DNA from: JAGNHN01 sp964590645
GTDB taxonomy: Bacteria > Bacteroidota > Bacteroidia > Bacteroidales > JAGNHN01
Direction: 5' to 3'
Assembly: GCA_964590645.1 (NCBI GenBank)
Contig: CAZPYJ010000002.1
Location: forward strand, 124,001 to 188,000
Length of the DNA: 64,000 bases
The notes beneath the pieces are model-generated. The model was not told where the DNA came from and did no database searches. It saw nothing but the letters and a program-made list of their open reading frames with translations. Below are positions 17,758-26,772 of this stretch, one piece after another (the stretch's first letter is position 1; the number at the start of each line of letters is the position of its first letter). Position numbers and translations under genes: made by a program.

Positions 17758-18978
17758 ATGAAGCATCTTGTCCGCTTAGCGATGTTTGTATGCCTGATGG
17801 GAGTCTATCCCTACCTGGGCGCCCAGCTTATATATACCAGCATTGGCGACACCCTAATCAATGAAGGGGATACCGTAGTAATGCCTGTTGGTGTTGAAAA
17901 CTTCAATGGTGTCGCATCCATTTCCCTGGCACTGAACTACAATCCTGCAGTGGTTCAGTACATCGGATATCAAAATGCCCACCCCAGCCTGCTGGGAGGT
18001 GGTTTTGTTCCCGGAGGCATCCCACCCCAATTCAAACTGGCCTGGTTTTCCCTTGCCCCGGTGAGTATCGGAACAGGCACCCTTATCGAACTTGTTTTCT
18101 TCGCCCATTCTCCGGGTTTCTGTGCCCTCGATTGGGATACCAATACCCCAGGGAACTGCCAGTACAGCGACTTCAATACCGACCTGATGGCATCCAGCTT
18201 TACCAGCGGATCCATCACAGCCGAACCGCTGGCACGGGGAGTAAAGGGAAAACTGGTGCTGCAGAGCGCCTGGACAGGCACCCAGATGCAAACCCAGCTG
18301 AACACAGGCGGATATCTGCCCGTCAACCAACCATACAATGTTGCCCCCTGGAACTATGCCGGTACAGAAACCCTGGACAGCATCCCGGCAGGTATGGTAG
18401 ACTGGGTTATCGTTGAATTGCGCGACTCGGTTGATGCCGCTACTGTGGTAGAGCGCAGGGCAGCCATACTGATGGAAGATGGCAGCATCCTGGATACAGA
18501 TATGCAGAATGAAATCGCCTTCGATTCTTCCGGAATGTTTTATGTCCTCATCGACCACCGCAACCATATGCCCGTAATGTCGGCCAACCCCCGTCCTATC
18601 CCCGACACCACGCTGATCGATTTCAGCACCGGAAGCGCAGGATTCTATGGCGGAACCGCAAGCGTGTTTGATCTGGGAGGCAGCGTCTACGCAATGATTG
18701 CCGGAGATCTGAATAAAGATGGCACCTTGAAATACAGCGGTGGCGGAAACGACCGCAGCCTTATTCTGCTGCAGCTGAACGCACAAACCGGGGCAACCAT
18801 CATCACCGGAACCGCCAATGGTTACTTCAAGGAAGATATCTCAATGAACGGCCAACTGAAATACACCGGTGCCGGAAATGACCCCTCACGCATCATCACC
18901 AACCTGATCAACCTGACCGGCTCAACGGCCATCAACTCAACCTTTGTAAGTCCTGTACCCCAGGCCATTATTCCTTAG
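17758..18978 (+). CDS. Secreted protein with cohesin-like domain and C-terminal dockerin-like KYSGxGND module
   Basis: 406 residues. The signal peptide ends at YLGAQ (about 23). Residues 25-160 form a cohesin-like beta-sandwich (GDTLINEGDTVVMPVGVENF, SISLALNYNPAVVQYIGYQ, GTGTLIELVFFAHSPG). The C-terminal 240 residues (18250-18975) are a separate module that ends in two EF-hand/dockerin-like loops, GDLNKDGTLKYSGGGNDRS and ISMNGQLKYTGAGNDPSR. The same module occurs inside the giant protein (48700-49440). No type A T9SS tail is visible. Role unknown; calcium binding and non-covalent surface assembly are inferences from the folds. A PorT-like barrel gene follows after 13 bases. Confidence 0.82.
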   Translation: MKHLVRLAMFVCLMGVYPYLGAQLIYTSIGDTLINEGDTVVMPVGVENFNGVASISLALNYNPAVVQYIGYQNAHPSLLGGGFVPGGIPPQFKLAWFSLAPVSIGTGTLIELVFFAHSPGFCALDWDTNTPGNCQYSDFNTDLMASSFTSGSITAEPLARGVKGKLVLQSAWTGTQMQTQLNTGGYLPVNQPYNVAPWNYAGTETLDSIPAGMVDWVIVELRDSVDAATVVERRAAILMEDGSILDTDMQNEIAFDSSGMFYVLIDHRNHMPVMSANPRPIPDTTLIDFSTGSAGFYGGTASVFDLGGSVYAMIAGDLNKDGTLKYSGGGNDRSLILLQLNAQTGATIITGTANGYFKEDISMNGQLKYTGAGNDPSRIITNLINLTGSTAINSTFVSPVPQAIIP

Positions 18979-18991
18979 TACGGGCTGAGAT

Positions 18992-19609
18992 ATGACCCAT
19001 TTCCTCAAGGCCGTCATCCTCATCCTGTGCCTGGCGCCCGCTTTCGTGCAGGCCCAGCAGTTTAATGCAGGCATCAAAGGAGGCATCAGTGCCACCCAGA
19101 TCAGTGGAGACAATCTTGCCGGATACGACAAAGCGGGAATATTTTTGAGCCCCTTCGTGAACGTCTATATCAGTCCTTATGCAGCTATACAGATGGAAAT
19201 TGGTTTCATCCAGAAGGGGAGCCGGAAGAACCCAAATCCGGAGAAAAACGACTTTACGGAATATCGCCTGAATCTGAACTACCTGGAAATACCCCTGCTT
19301 TACCGGCTCGATTTCAATGATGCCTTTTCCGCCGAAGGGGGCTTTTCTCTGGCCGCCCTGGTAGGGAGCAATGAAGAAGCCTATCCCCCAATAGCCCCTC
19401 CCCCGGATTTCAACCAGCTGGATGTGGGCTTAATCCTGGGAGGATACTTCCATTTTGCCGACCAGTGGTATGCCAATGTCAGGCTGTCTCACAGTATCCT
19501 CCCGGTAAGGGAGCACAGAAGCGGGGCAACCTATCGCCTGAACCACGGACAATATAACTCCGTCCTGATCCTGGCTATCCAATACCAGATTAATCGCAGT
19601 CAGCAATAA
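18992..19609 (+). CDS. PorT-like outer-membrane beta-barrel protein
   Basis: 205 residues. The signal peptide ends at FVQAQQ. The rest reads as an eight-stranded barrel of the OMP_b-brl_2/PorT family (FNAGIKGGISATQISGD, YISPYAAIQMEIGFIQKG, LNLNYLEIPLLYRLDF, VGLILGGYFHFADQWY, VLILAIQYQI). PorT proper is a T9SS component, but the family is large and most members have no known function, so no gene symbol is given. It lies 13 bases after the cohesin-like gene and is likely co-expressed; a hairpin terminator follows. Confidence 0.85.
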   Translation: MTHFLKAVILILCLAPAFVQAQQFNAGIKGGISATQISGDNLAGYDKAGIFLSPFVNVYISPYAAIQMEIGFIQKGSRKNPNPEKNDFTEYRLNLNYLEIPLLYRLDFNDAFSAEGGFSLAALVGSNEEAYPPIAPPPDFNQLDVGLILGGYFHFADQWYANVRLSHSILPVREHRSGATYRLNHGQYNSVLILAIQYQINRSQQ

Positions 19610-19646
19610 TAACCTGAAAAATGCCTGATCAAGCTGGGCTTTCCAT

Positions 19647-19673
19647 ATCCTCTTCTGCTGAAGAGGATTTTTT
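19647..19673 (+). terminator. Rho-independent terminator after the PorT-like gene
   Basis: Perfect 9-bp stem (ATCCTCTTC / GAAGAGGAT) with a TGCT loop, running directly into six T bases. It closes the cohesin-like/PorT-like transcript. Confidence 0.75.
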
Positions 19674-19690
19674 ATATATCGCAAATCTTA

Positions 19691-19698
19691 TATATTTG
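19691..19698 (+). promoter_or_regulatory. Probable -7 element of the metallo-beta-lactamase-fold gene
   Basis: TATATTTG matches TANNTTTG exactly, just after the preceding terminator and 55 bases before the ATG at 19754. No clear -33 TTTG. Confidence 0.45.
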
Positions 19699-19753
19699 TG
19701 AAACGATAGACTGAACCAATTCCTTTCCATTTCGTTCGAATCAAAAACACCCT

Positions 19754-20602
19754 ATGAAACTATATTCCATTCCTACCGGTAACCTGATGCTTGATGGAGG
19801 CGCAATGTTTGGCGTCGTGCCTAAGTCTCTCTGGTCAAAGGTATACCCTGCTGATGAAAACAACCTGTGTAACTGGGCTATGCGATGCCTCCTGGTGCAA
19901 ACCGACGACAGGCTGATCCTGATCGACAATGGCATCGGAGACAAGCAGGATGATCGGTTCCTTCGTCATTATTATTTGAACGGAGACGACAGCCTGCTGG
20001 GCTCCATCCGCAAGCTGGGTTTCGAACCGGAAGACATCACCGATATGTTTATTACTCATCTTCACTTTGATCACGCCGGAGGGGGAGTGCAATGGAAACG
20101 CGATCGCAGTGGTTTTGAACTTACTTTCCCCAATGCCCGCTATTGGGTCACCGAAGCACACTGGAACAGTGCAATGCAACCCAACCCGCGTGAAAAAGCG
20201 TCGTATCTTCAGGAAAACCTGATGCCGATGCAGGAAAGCGGCCACCTGCACTTCATTAAAGAGGAGGGAATGCTCTTCCCCGGATTAGAAGTCCGGTTTT
20301 TCCACGGACACACCGAGGCCCAGGCCATTCCATTGATCCACCATCCCAAAGGGACCCTGGTTTTTCTTGCCGACCTGATCCCTGCCTCCGTGCATCTGCC
20401 CTTGTCGTGGGTGATTGGCTATGATGTCAGACCCCTGGATGCAATGCTCGAAAAGGAAAGCTTCCTGAAAGAGGCGCTTGAAAAGGACTATGTCCTCTTC
20501 TTTGAACACGATCTATACGTGGAAGCCTGCAATCTGAAAATGACAGAAAAGGGAGTCAGAAAGAATGAAAGCTTTACCCTGGAAGCTTTCTACGGAAACT
20601 GA
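19754..20602 (+). CDS. MBL-fold metallohydrolase
   Basis: 282 residues with the metallo-beta-lactamase fold. Seen: the zinc motif THLHFDHAGGG (HxHxDH, about 98-108), a later metal His in RFFHGHTEAQAIPL, and LVFLADLIPASVHLP carrying the bridging Asp. The layout resembles the lactonase/AttM-like branch, but the substrate is not evident. It has its own promoter-like element and lies 30 bases before mccB on the same strand; a functional link with the acyl-CoA operon is possible but not shown. Confidence 0.88.
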   Translation: MKLYSIPTGNLMLDGGAMFGVVPKSLWSKVYPADENNLCNWAMRCLLVQTDDRLILIDNGIGDKQDDRFLRHYYLNGDDSLLGSIRKLGFEPEDITDMFITHLHFDHAGGGVQWKRDRSGFELTFPNARYWVTEAHWNSAMQPNPREKASYLQENLMPMQESGHLHFIKEEGMLFPGLEVRFFHGHTEAQAIPLIHHPKGTLVFLADLIPASVHLPLSWVIGYDVRPLDAMLEKESFLKEALEKDYVLFFEHDLYVEACNLKMTEKGVRKNESFTLEAFYGN

Positions 20603-20632
20603 TCCCGCCATTTCAATTAAAATATCAAGCCA

Positions 20633-22240
20633 GTGTACAGAATCAACTCTAATCTGGATACCAGTGCTGAAGACTTCCAGCAAAATCGAAACGCTTTTCT
20701 TGAAGTACTGGCCTCCTATAAAGAAAGGCTTCGACAAAGCGTATTCGGAGCCCCGGCCAAAGCGGTGGAAAAACACCGTGAACGGGGAAAACTCCTGGCC
20801 AGAGAGCGGATCAATTTATTGCTCGACGCAGAAACACCCTTTCTGGAACTATCTGCTATGGCTGCTTGTGGGCAGTATGAAGACCAGTTTCCCTCAGCCG
20901 GGATTGTCACCGGTATCGGGCGGGTTAAGGGACGCGAAACAATGATCATCGCGAATGATGCGACGGTCAAAGGCGGGACTTACGTGCGCGAAACCATACG
21001 CAAGCACGTAAGGGCGCAGGAGATTGCGATGGAAAACCACCTTCCCTGCGTGTATATGGTTGATTCAGGAGGCGTATTTCTGCCGGAACAGGCAAGGGTA
21101 TTCCCTGATAAAGAAGACTTTGGGCGCTTCTTTTACAATCAGGCCCGGATGTCAGCGCTGGGCATCCCTCAGATTGCCATCGTGATGGGATCCTGCACTG
21201 CAGGAGGTGCCTATGTGCCTGCAATGAGCGACGAAACCATTATTGTCGGTAAACAGGGTACTATCTTTATCGGCGGCCCCCCCCTGGTCAAAGCAGCCAC
21301 CGGAGAAGAGGTGACGGCCGAGGAGTTGGGCGGAGCCGATGTACATACCGCTATTTCAGGTGTGGCAGACCATTATGCAGAAGATGACCGCCACGCAATC
21401 CGGATATGCAGGAACATCTTTGAAAGCTTCGAACACAAGACCTTGCAATCCCTCGATATTCAAAGTGCTGAAGAGCCATATTATGACCCCGAGGAACTAT
21501 ACGGGCTTGCGCCTGTGGACTTACGCAAACCGGTAGATGTCAAAGAAATCATTGCCCGCATTGTGGATGGCAGTCGTTTCCAGGAATTTAAAGCCCGCTA
21601 CGCCCCGACCCTTGTCACAGGTTTTGCCCACATAATGGGCTTTCCGGTTGGGATCATCGGGAACAAGGGGGTGCTGTTCTCCGAATCCGCACTTAAAGGG
21701 GCACATTTCATTGAACTGTGCGCCTTCCGCAAGATCCCACTGATCTTCCTGCAAAATATCACAGGATTCATCGTGGGGAAAGAATATGAACACAAAGGCA
21801 TTGCCCGCGATGGAGCCAAATTTGTCCACGCCGTTGCCAATTTCCCCCATCCTAAGTTTACGGTCATTTTTGGCGGAAGCTTCGGAGCAGGAAACTATGC
21901 GATGGCAGGACGGGCTTATAATCCGAACCTGCTGTTTATGTGGCCTAATGCCAAGATATCGGTAATGGGCGGTGAACAGGCTGCAGATGTGCTGGTGACG
22001 GTTAAGAAAGAACAATTGGCAGGCAGAGGCCAGGCCCTTCAGGCAGCAGAAGAGCACAAGCTGCGCAATGAAATCCTCGCCAAATATGAAAGGGAAGGCT
22101 CAGCCTATTACAGTACTTCCCGTTTGTGGGATGATGGCATCATCGATCCGGTGGATACCCGCAAAGTATTGGCGATGGGCATTGCAGCCGCACGGAACAA
22201 AATTTGGCCTGAGGCCCGTTTTGGTATTTTCAGAATGTAA
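20633..22240 (+). CDS. mccB: Methylcrotonyl-CoA carboxylase beta subunit (carboxyltransferase)
   Basis: Transfers the carboxyl group from biotin to 3-methylcrotonyl-CoA in leucine breakdown. 535 residues. Seen: HRERGKLLARERINLLLD, the oxyanion/acyl-CoA region MVDSGGVFLPEQARVFPD, GSCTAGGAYVPAMSDE, GTIFIGGPPLVKAATGEEV, and the biotin-side FLQNITGFIVGKEYE and GGSFGAGNYAMAGRAY. The GGVFLPEQ and ADVHTAISGVADHYA phrases favour the MccB branch over propionyl-CoA carboxylase beta. The start is GTG at 20633, giving the usual N-terminus. First gene of a tight four-gene operon (gaps of 4, 9 and 16 bases). Confidence 0.92.
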   Translation: MYRINSNLDTSAEDFQQNRNAFLEVLASYKERLRQSVFGAPAKAVEKHRERGKLLARERINLLLDAETPFLELSAMAACGQYEDQFPSAGIVTGIGRVKGRETMIIANDATVKGGTYVRETIRKHVRAQEIAMENHLPCVYMVDSGGVFLPEQARVFPDKEDFGRFFYNQARMSALGIPQIAIVMGSCTAGGAYVPAMSDETIIVGKQGTIFIGGPPLVKAATGEEVTAEELGGADVHTAISGVADHYAEDDRHAIRICRNIFESFEHKTLQSLDIQSAEEPYYDPEELYGLAPVDLRKPVDVKEIIARIVDGSRFQEFKARYAPTLVTGFAHIMGFPVGIIGNKGVLFSESALKGAHFIELCAFRKIPLIFLQNITGFIVGKEYEHKGIARDGAKFVHAVANFPHPKFTVIFGGSFGAGNYAMAGRAYNPNLLFMWPNAKISVMGGEQAADVLVTVKKEQLAGRGQALQAAEEHKLRNEILAKYEREGSAYYSTSRLWDDGIIDPVDTRKVLAMGIAAARNKIWPEARFGIFRM

Positions 22241-22244
22241 AAGA

Positions 22245-23051
22245 ATGCTTATGAAAGCTTTTCAAACGATAGAATTTGAACAGAAAGGCGACATTGGAAC
22301 CATCTGGCTGAATCGCCCTGACATCCGCAATGCCTTTAATGAGACAATGATACAGGAACTCATCGACTGCTTCAAAGAAGCAGGCAGGATGGATGCGCTC
22401 AGGATGCTGGTGTTACGGGGAAAGGGAAAAGCTTTTTGTGCCGGAGCCGACCTGAACTGGATGCGGGATGTGGCAAAATATTCTTATGAAGAAAATCTGG
22501 CTGAAAGCCTGAATCTCAGCCAATGCTTCTATACTATATACACCTCCCCCAAGCCAACCTTAGCGCTTGTACACGGAGCAGCCATCGGGGGAGCCAACGG
22601 GCTGCTGGCTGCCTGCGATTTTGCCTACGCAGCAGAAGATACCGTCTTCTCCCTGAGTGAGGTCAAAATCGGCATCGTTCCGGCCTGTATCTCTCCATAC
22701 GTGGTAAAGAGATGCGGTGAGTTTGCCAGCCGTGAGCTGATGTTAACCGGGATGCGTTTTGACGGCCATACGGCGGAAAAGCACGGCCTGGTGAATGTGG
22801 CAATGCCGCTTGAAGCCCTGGACGAGAAGCAGGAAGCCCTGGCAGCAATGCTGCGAAGCAGTGGCCCCCGTGCCATTGCCCATTGTAAGGATTTACTCTT
22901 CAAGGTCTCCAATACGCTGAGCCTGGAAGAAGCCTATACCTATACCGCCGAAATGATCGCACAAATCAGGGCTTCGGAAGAAGGACAGGAAGGAATGGCG
23001 GCTTTCCTTGAAAAAAGACCCCCTGCCTGGGTAAAGAATAATACGGATTAG
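22245..23051 (+). CDS. liuC: Enoyl-CoA hydratase/isomerase, probable methylglutaconyl-CoA hydratase (LiuC-like)
   Basis: Crotonase-fold enzyme of about 268 residues that hydrates 3-methylglutaconyl-CoA to HMG-CoA if it acts with its neighbours. Seen: AFCAGADLNWMRD oxyanion loop, ALVHGAAIGGANGLLAACDF, and FSLSEVKIGIVPACISPYVV, whose PAxISPYVV form is typical of LiuC-type hydratases. Start: ATG 22245 four bases after the mccB stop; a second ATG at 22251 is equally possible. Position between mccB and mccA supports the assignment. Confidence 0.87.
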   Translation: MLMKAFQTIEFEQKGDIGTIWLNRPDIRNAFNETMIQELIDCFKEAGRMDALRMLVLRGKGKAFCAGADLNWMRDVAKYSYEENLAESLNLSQCFYTIYTSPKPTLALVHGAAIGGANGLLAACDFAYAAEDTVFSLSEVKIGIVPACISPYVVKRCGEFASRELMLTGMRFDGHTAEKHGLVNVAMPLEALDEKQEALAAMLRSSGPRAIAHCKDLLFKVSNTLSLEEAYTYTAEMIAQIRASEEGQEGMAAFLEKRPPAWVKNNTD

Positions 23052-23060
23052 AGGGATGAT

Positions 23061-25064
23061 ATGGAAGGATTTAAAACAATACTGATTGCCAACCGGGGTG
23101 AGATCGCAATGCGTATCATCCGCAGTGTGCACAATCTGGGGATAAAAGCTGTAGCTGTTTATGCTGAGAATGACCGCCTGTCGCCCCACGTTTTTGCGGC
23201 AGATGAGGCCGTTTCCCTGGGAGAAGGTAACCTGGGAGAGACCTATTTAAATATTCCCCGGCTCGTAGCCATCGCCCTGGAATATCAATGTCAGGCCGTG
23301 CATCCCGGATACGGTTTTCTCTCCGAAAGGGCCGCTTTCGCAGAGGCTTTGGAGGCAGCAGGAATCTGTTTTATCGGACCCGAGGCCCGCGCCATCCGAT
23401 TGATGGGCAACAAGGTGGAAGCCCGGACAGCGGTACAGAGCCTGGGCGTACCTGTGATTGAGGGAAGGACAGGCAAAGCAGAGGAGCTGAAGAAAAGCGC
23501 AGCATCTCTCGCTTTCCCACTGCTGATCAAAGCCGCCGCCGGCGGGGGGGGGAAAGGAATGCGTATCGTCCGAAAGGCGGAAGAACTGGATACAGCCCTT
23601 GAGGCCACTGCCCGGGAAGCACTTACCTACTTTGGAGACGATACCGTGTATGCAGAACGCTATCTCGAGGCTCCGCGCCATATTGAAGTACAGGTCTTTG
23701 GCGATCAACACGGCAATGCCGTTCATTTCTTCGAAAGAGAATGTTCGCTGCAACGCCGCTATCAGAAGATCATTGAAGAAGCTCCCTCCCCTACAGTCAC
23801 ACCGGATCTGAGGGAGCATATCACCGCAGCCGCCCTGGATATTGCAAAGGGAATCGGATACAGCAATGCCGGAACCATCGAATTCCTGCTGGATCAGGGC
23901 CGGAACTTTTTCTTTCTGGAGATGAATACCCGTATCCAGGTAGAACATCCTGTCACAGAAATGATTACCGGATTCGACCTGGTGGAAGAGCAGATCAGGG
24001 TAGCCTCAGGGCTCCCGCTTTCAGTCAGACAAGAGGAAATACAAATGCAGGGGCACGCCATTGAATGTCGTGTGTATGCAGAGGACCCACGGCACGACTT
24101 TTTGCCCAGTCCGGGCACAATGAGCCTGATCAGGTTTCCTGAAGAAGAGAACATCAGGATTGAGAGTGGCATCCCGGAAGACCTCAGGATACAGTCGGAT
24201 TACGATCCGATGATTGCCAAGATTGTGGTATGGGAAGAGACGCGGGAAGCCGCTACCGCCAGGATGCTGGAGGCCCTCAATCGAACCCTCATCCACGGCA
24301 TCGAAAGCAATCTGGCCTACCTGAAGAGGCTACTGGAGCATCCTGCCTGGGATGCAAATCAGATATCAACCCTATTCTGCGACACGCACCACCAGTCCCT
24401 GACAGAGCGCCAACAGAAGGATCACAAAACTGCGATGCTGGCCTATTTGCTTTGGTGGTTTGACAAACAGGCTGAGCGAAGTTGCAGCGCCCATCCGGGT
24501 GATGTCTGGACACAGCTTGCCTACTGGCGTGCTCCCCTTGCATTCCAATGGATGTGCGAAGAGGAGCCTTGCCAAATTCACATCCACGATGCCCGGATCA
24601 CGCATTTCTCTGCAGAGATGAATGGAAAAACATACACCCCGAGCGAAATCCGGCGACAAGACGAACATATTTCCTTCACGCTTAACCGGACACGCTACGA
24701 AGCCTGGGTTTCCGAGCCCCGGTCTGACCGGCCCTGGATATCAATGCAGGGCGACACCTTGCGACTGAAGCGGGATGATGTGCTGGTGGAAAGTGCTGTG
24801 CTGGAAGGCGCCGCTGCCGGCAAGGGAGGGGATCCCAACCGTATTACGTCTCCAATGCCCGGGAAAGTAGTGAAAGTAAACGTGGAAACGGGAGAGAAGG
24901 TGAAAGCCGGTCAGGTACTGATGATTGTGGAAGCGATGAAAATGGAGAACTCCCTGCTGGCTGCATCAGCCGGTGTGGTCAAAGAAATCAATGTCAGAGC
25001 CGGAGATAAAGTGGATACCAGCAAGGTACTGGTTTTGCTGAAGCCTGATCATACATCTGAATGA
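23061..25064 (+). CDS. mccA: Methylcrotonyl-CoA carboxylase alpha subunit (biotin carboxylase + biotin carrier)
   Basis: 667 residues, the MccA length. Biotin carboxylase domain (about 1-450): ILIANRGEIAMRIIRS, glycine loop KAAAGGGGKGMRIV, HFFERECSLQRRYQK, EMNTRIQVEHPVTE. A linker/BT domain follows, then a biotinyl domain with VEAMKMENSLLA, where K627 is the predicted biotinylated lysine. It pairs with the MccB-type subunit two genes upstream. The codons for the glycine loop create nine G bases in a row (23544-23552), a slippage-prone spot inside an essential loop. Confidence 0.93.
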   Translation: MEGFKTILIANRGEIAMRIIRSVHNLGIKAVAVYAENDRLSPHVFAADEAVSLGEGNLGETYLNIPRLVAIALEYQCQAVHPGYGFLSERAAFAEALEAAGICFIGPEARAIRLMGNKVEARTAVQSLGVPVIEGRTGKAEELKKSAASLAFPLLIKAAAGGGGKGMRIVRKAEELDTALEATAREALTYFGDDTVYAERYLEAPRHIEVQVFGDQHGNAVHFFERECSLQRRYQKIIEEAPSPTVTPDLREHITAAALDIAKGIGYSNAGTIEFLLDQGRNFFFLEMNTRIQVEHPVTEMITGFDLVEEQIRVASGLPLSVRQEEIQMQGHAIECRVYAEDPRHDFLPSPGTMSLIRFPEEENIRIESGIPEDLRIQSDYDPMIAKIVVWEETREAATARMLEALNRTLIHGIESNLAYLKRLLEHPAWDANQISTLFCDTHHQSLTERQQKDHKTAMLAYLLWWFDKQAERSCSAHPGDVWTQLAYWRAPLAFQWMCEEEPCQIHIHDARITHFSAEMNGKTYTPSEIRRQDEHISFTLNRTRYEAWVSEPRSDRPWISMQGDTLRLKRDDVLVESAVLEGAAAGKGGDPNRITSPMPGKVVKVNVETGEKVKAGQVLMIVEAMKMENSLLAASAGVVKEINVRAGDKVDTSKVLVLLKPDHTSE

Positions 25065-25080
25065 TATAAATAAACATCCG

Positions 25081-26229
25081 ATGGATTTTAATCTGAATGA
25101 AGAGCATCAACTGATCCGGCAAACCGTCCGCGATTTTGCCGAAAGAGAGATCAAGCCGCTGGCCAAGGCACTGGATGAGAAAGCAGAGTTTTCCCTCGAA
25201 CTCACCCGCAAGATGGGGGAACTGGGCCTATTCGGAATGAATTTGCCAAGCAAATACGGTGGACAGGGAATGGATACCCTTTCCTATATCATTGCCGTGG
25301 AAGAGCTCGCGCGGGTGGACGGCTCCCACGCTGCCACCCTTGCCGCCCACAACAGCCTGGGAATTGGCCCGCTGTATTACTACGGCACTGAAGTCCAGAA
25401 GGAAAAATACCTGCCGCCCTTAACAACAGGTGAGGCATTATGGGCTTTCGGCCTGACTGAGCCGGATGCCGGATCCGATTCCAGGGCCTCCAAAACCTCG
25501 GCAGTACTGGATGGCGATGAATGGGTCATCAACGGATCGAAAATATTCATCACTAACGGATCGGCTGAGATCTCCCTCGGGGCCACCGTACAGGCGGTTT
25601 CAGGGAGCAGCCCGGATGGGAAGAAGATTTTCAGTACCATTCTGGTGGAAAAAGAGCGGAAAGGCTTTACCCGTCAGACAATGCACGGGAAAATGATGTG
25701 GCGGGCTTCAGACACGGCCCAGCTTTTCTTCGACAATGTCAGGGTACCCAAAGAGAACCTTTTAGGAAAGATTGGAGACGGCTCCAGGATTATGCTCAGC
25801 ACCCTGGACAACGGCCGCTTATCGATCGCAGCGATGGGCCTGGGTCTGGCACAAGGCGCCTTCGAGATGGCTATGCAATACGCGCACGAACGAAAGCAGT
25901 TCGGGCAGCCCATTGTCAAATTCCAAAACACCGCCTTCACCCTGGCTGATATGGCAACCAAGATCGAGCTGGCACGGAATCTTCTCTATAAGGCCTGCTG
26001 GTTAAAGGACAATGGCCAGTCTTTTGGGAAGGAGTCGGCAATGTCCAAACTCTATTGTTCAGAGATTGCCAAAGAAGTGGCGGATGCTGCGGTTCAGATT
26101 CACGGGGGATATGGATTGATGAAGGACTATGATATTGAGCGCTTTTACCGCGATCAGCGTTTGTTGCAGATCGGGGAAGGCACGTCAGAGATCCAGCGCC
26201 TGGTGATTTCAAGGCATATCGGATGCTGA
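25081..26229 (+). CDS. Acyl-CoA dehydrogenase (SCAD/BCAD-type active site)
   Basis: FAD-dependent dehydrogenase of 382 residues and the last gene of the leucine-type operon. Seen: FGLTEPDAGSDSRASKT, WVINGSKIFITNGS, HERKQFGQPIVKFQNTAF, IHGGYGLMKDYDIERFYRD and C-terminal GEGTSEIQR. The catalytic base appears to be E366 in GEGTSE, the MCAD/SCAD position. Isovaleryl-CoA dehydrogenases instead have Ala there (GAGTSE) and a Glu on an earlier helix, where this protein reads LDNGRLS. Context suggests isovaleryl-CoA as substrate, but the residues favour a short straight- or other branched-chain acyl-CoA. It uses an electron-transfer flavoprotein, not encoded here. Confidence 0.9.
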   Translation: MDFNLNEEHQLIRQTVRDFAEREIKPLAKALDEKAEFSLELTRKMGELGLFGMNLPSKYGGQGMDTLSYIIAVEELARVDGSHAATLAAHNSLGIGPLYYYGTEVQKEKYLPPLTTGEALWAFGLTEPDAGSDSRASKTSAVLDGDEWVINGSKIFITNGSAEISLGATVQAVSGSSPDGKKIFSTILVEKERKGFTRQTMHGKMMWRASDTAQLFFDNVRVPKENLLGKIGDGSRIMLSTLDNGRLSIAAMGLGLAQGAFEMAMQYAHERKQFGQPIVKFQNTAFTLADMATKIELARNLLYKACWLKDNGQSFGKESAMSKLYCSEIAKEVADAAVQIHGGYGLMKDYDIERFYRDQRLLQIGEGTSEIQRLVISRHIGC

Positions 26230-26274
26230 GTTCACACTGAATAATCTTCGATTCAGCTGGCCTAATCGCCGGAC

Positions 26275-26772
26275 TTATTGCTTATCATACTTCAGCACTT
26301 CATCGTGCACATAATCAAGCTGCACCCCGGCCTGGCGGAAGAGCTCCTCGGATTCGTTTCCGGCGTGGTACTTCCTTTCACATACCACCCTTAGGATACC
26401 GCAATTGATGATCAGCATTGCGCAGGTACGGCAGGGGGTCATCCGACAATAGAGCGTGGCACCTTCCAGGGCAATGCCCAGGCGGGCGGCCTGGCAAATG
26501 GCATTCTGCTCGGCGTGGACGGTACGCACACAGTGCTGGGTAACCCGCCCGTCGTCGTGTACGACCTTCTTAAACAAGTGGCCTGCCTCGTCGCAATGGG
26601 CAAGGCCGGTGGGAGAGCCAACATAACCGGTCACCAGAATCTGGCGGTTGCGGGCGATCACACAACCGCTCCGTCCCCGGTCGCAGGTGGCCCGTTTGGC
26701 TATGGCGTTGGCGACTTCCATAAAATACTCATCCCAACTCGGCCGGATGTATGTGGATTCTTTTGCCATCAT
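26275..26772 (-). CDS. Deoxycytidylate (dCMP) deaminase family protein
   Basis: Zinc-dependent deamination of dCMP to dUMP for dTTP supply. 165 residues. Seen: IAKRATCDRGRSGCVIARNR, the additional Cys/His-rich stretch HCDEAGHLFKK and HCVRTVHAEQNAICQ (zinc His and catalytic Glu), and PCRTCAMLIINCG (zinc Cys pair). This is the ComEB/DCTD pattern, not cytidine deaminase. It overlaps the upstream kinase-like gene by four bases, so the two are translationally coupled. Confidence 0.91.
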   Translation of the reverse strand: MMAKESTYIRPSWDEYFMEVANAIAKRATCDRGRSGCVIARNRQILVTGYVGSPTGLAHCDEAGHLFKKVVHDDGRVTQHCVRTVHAEQNAICQAARLGIALEGATLYCRMTPCRTCAMLIINCGILRVVCERKYHAGNESEELFRQAGVQLDYVHDEVLKYDKQ

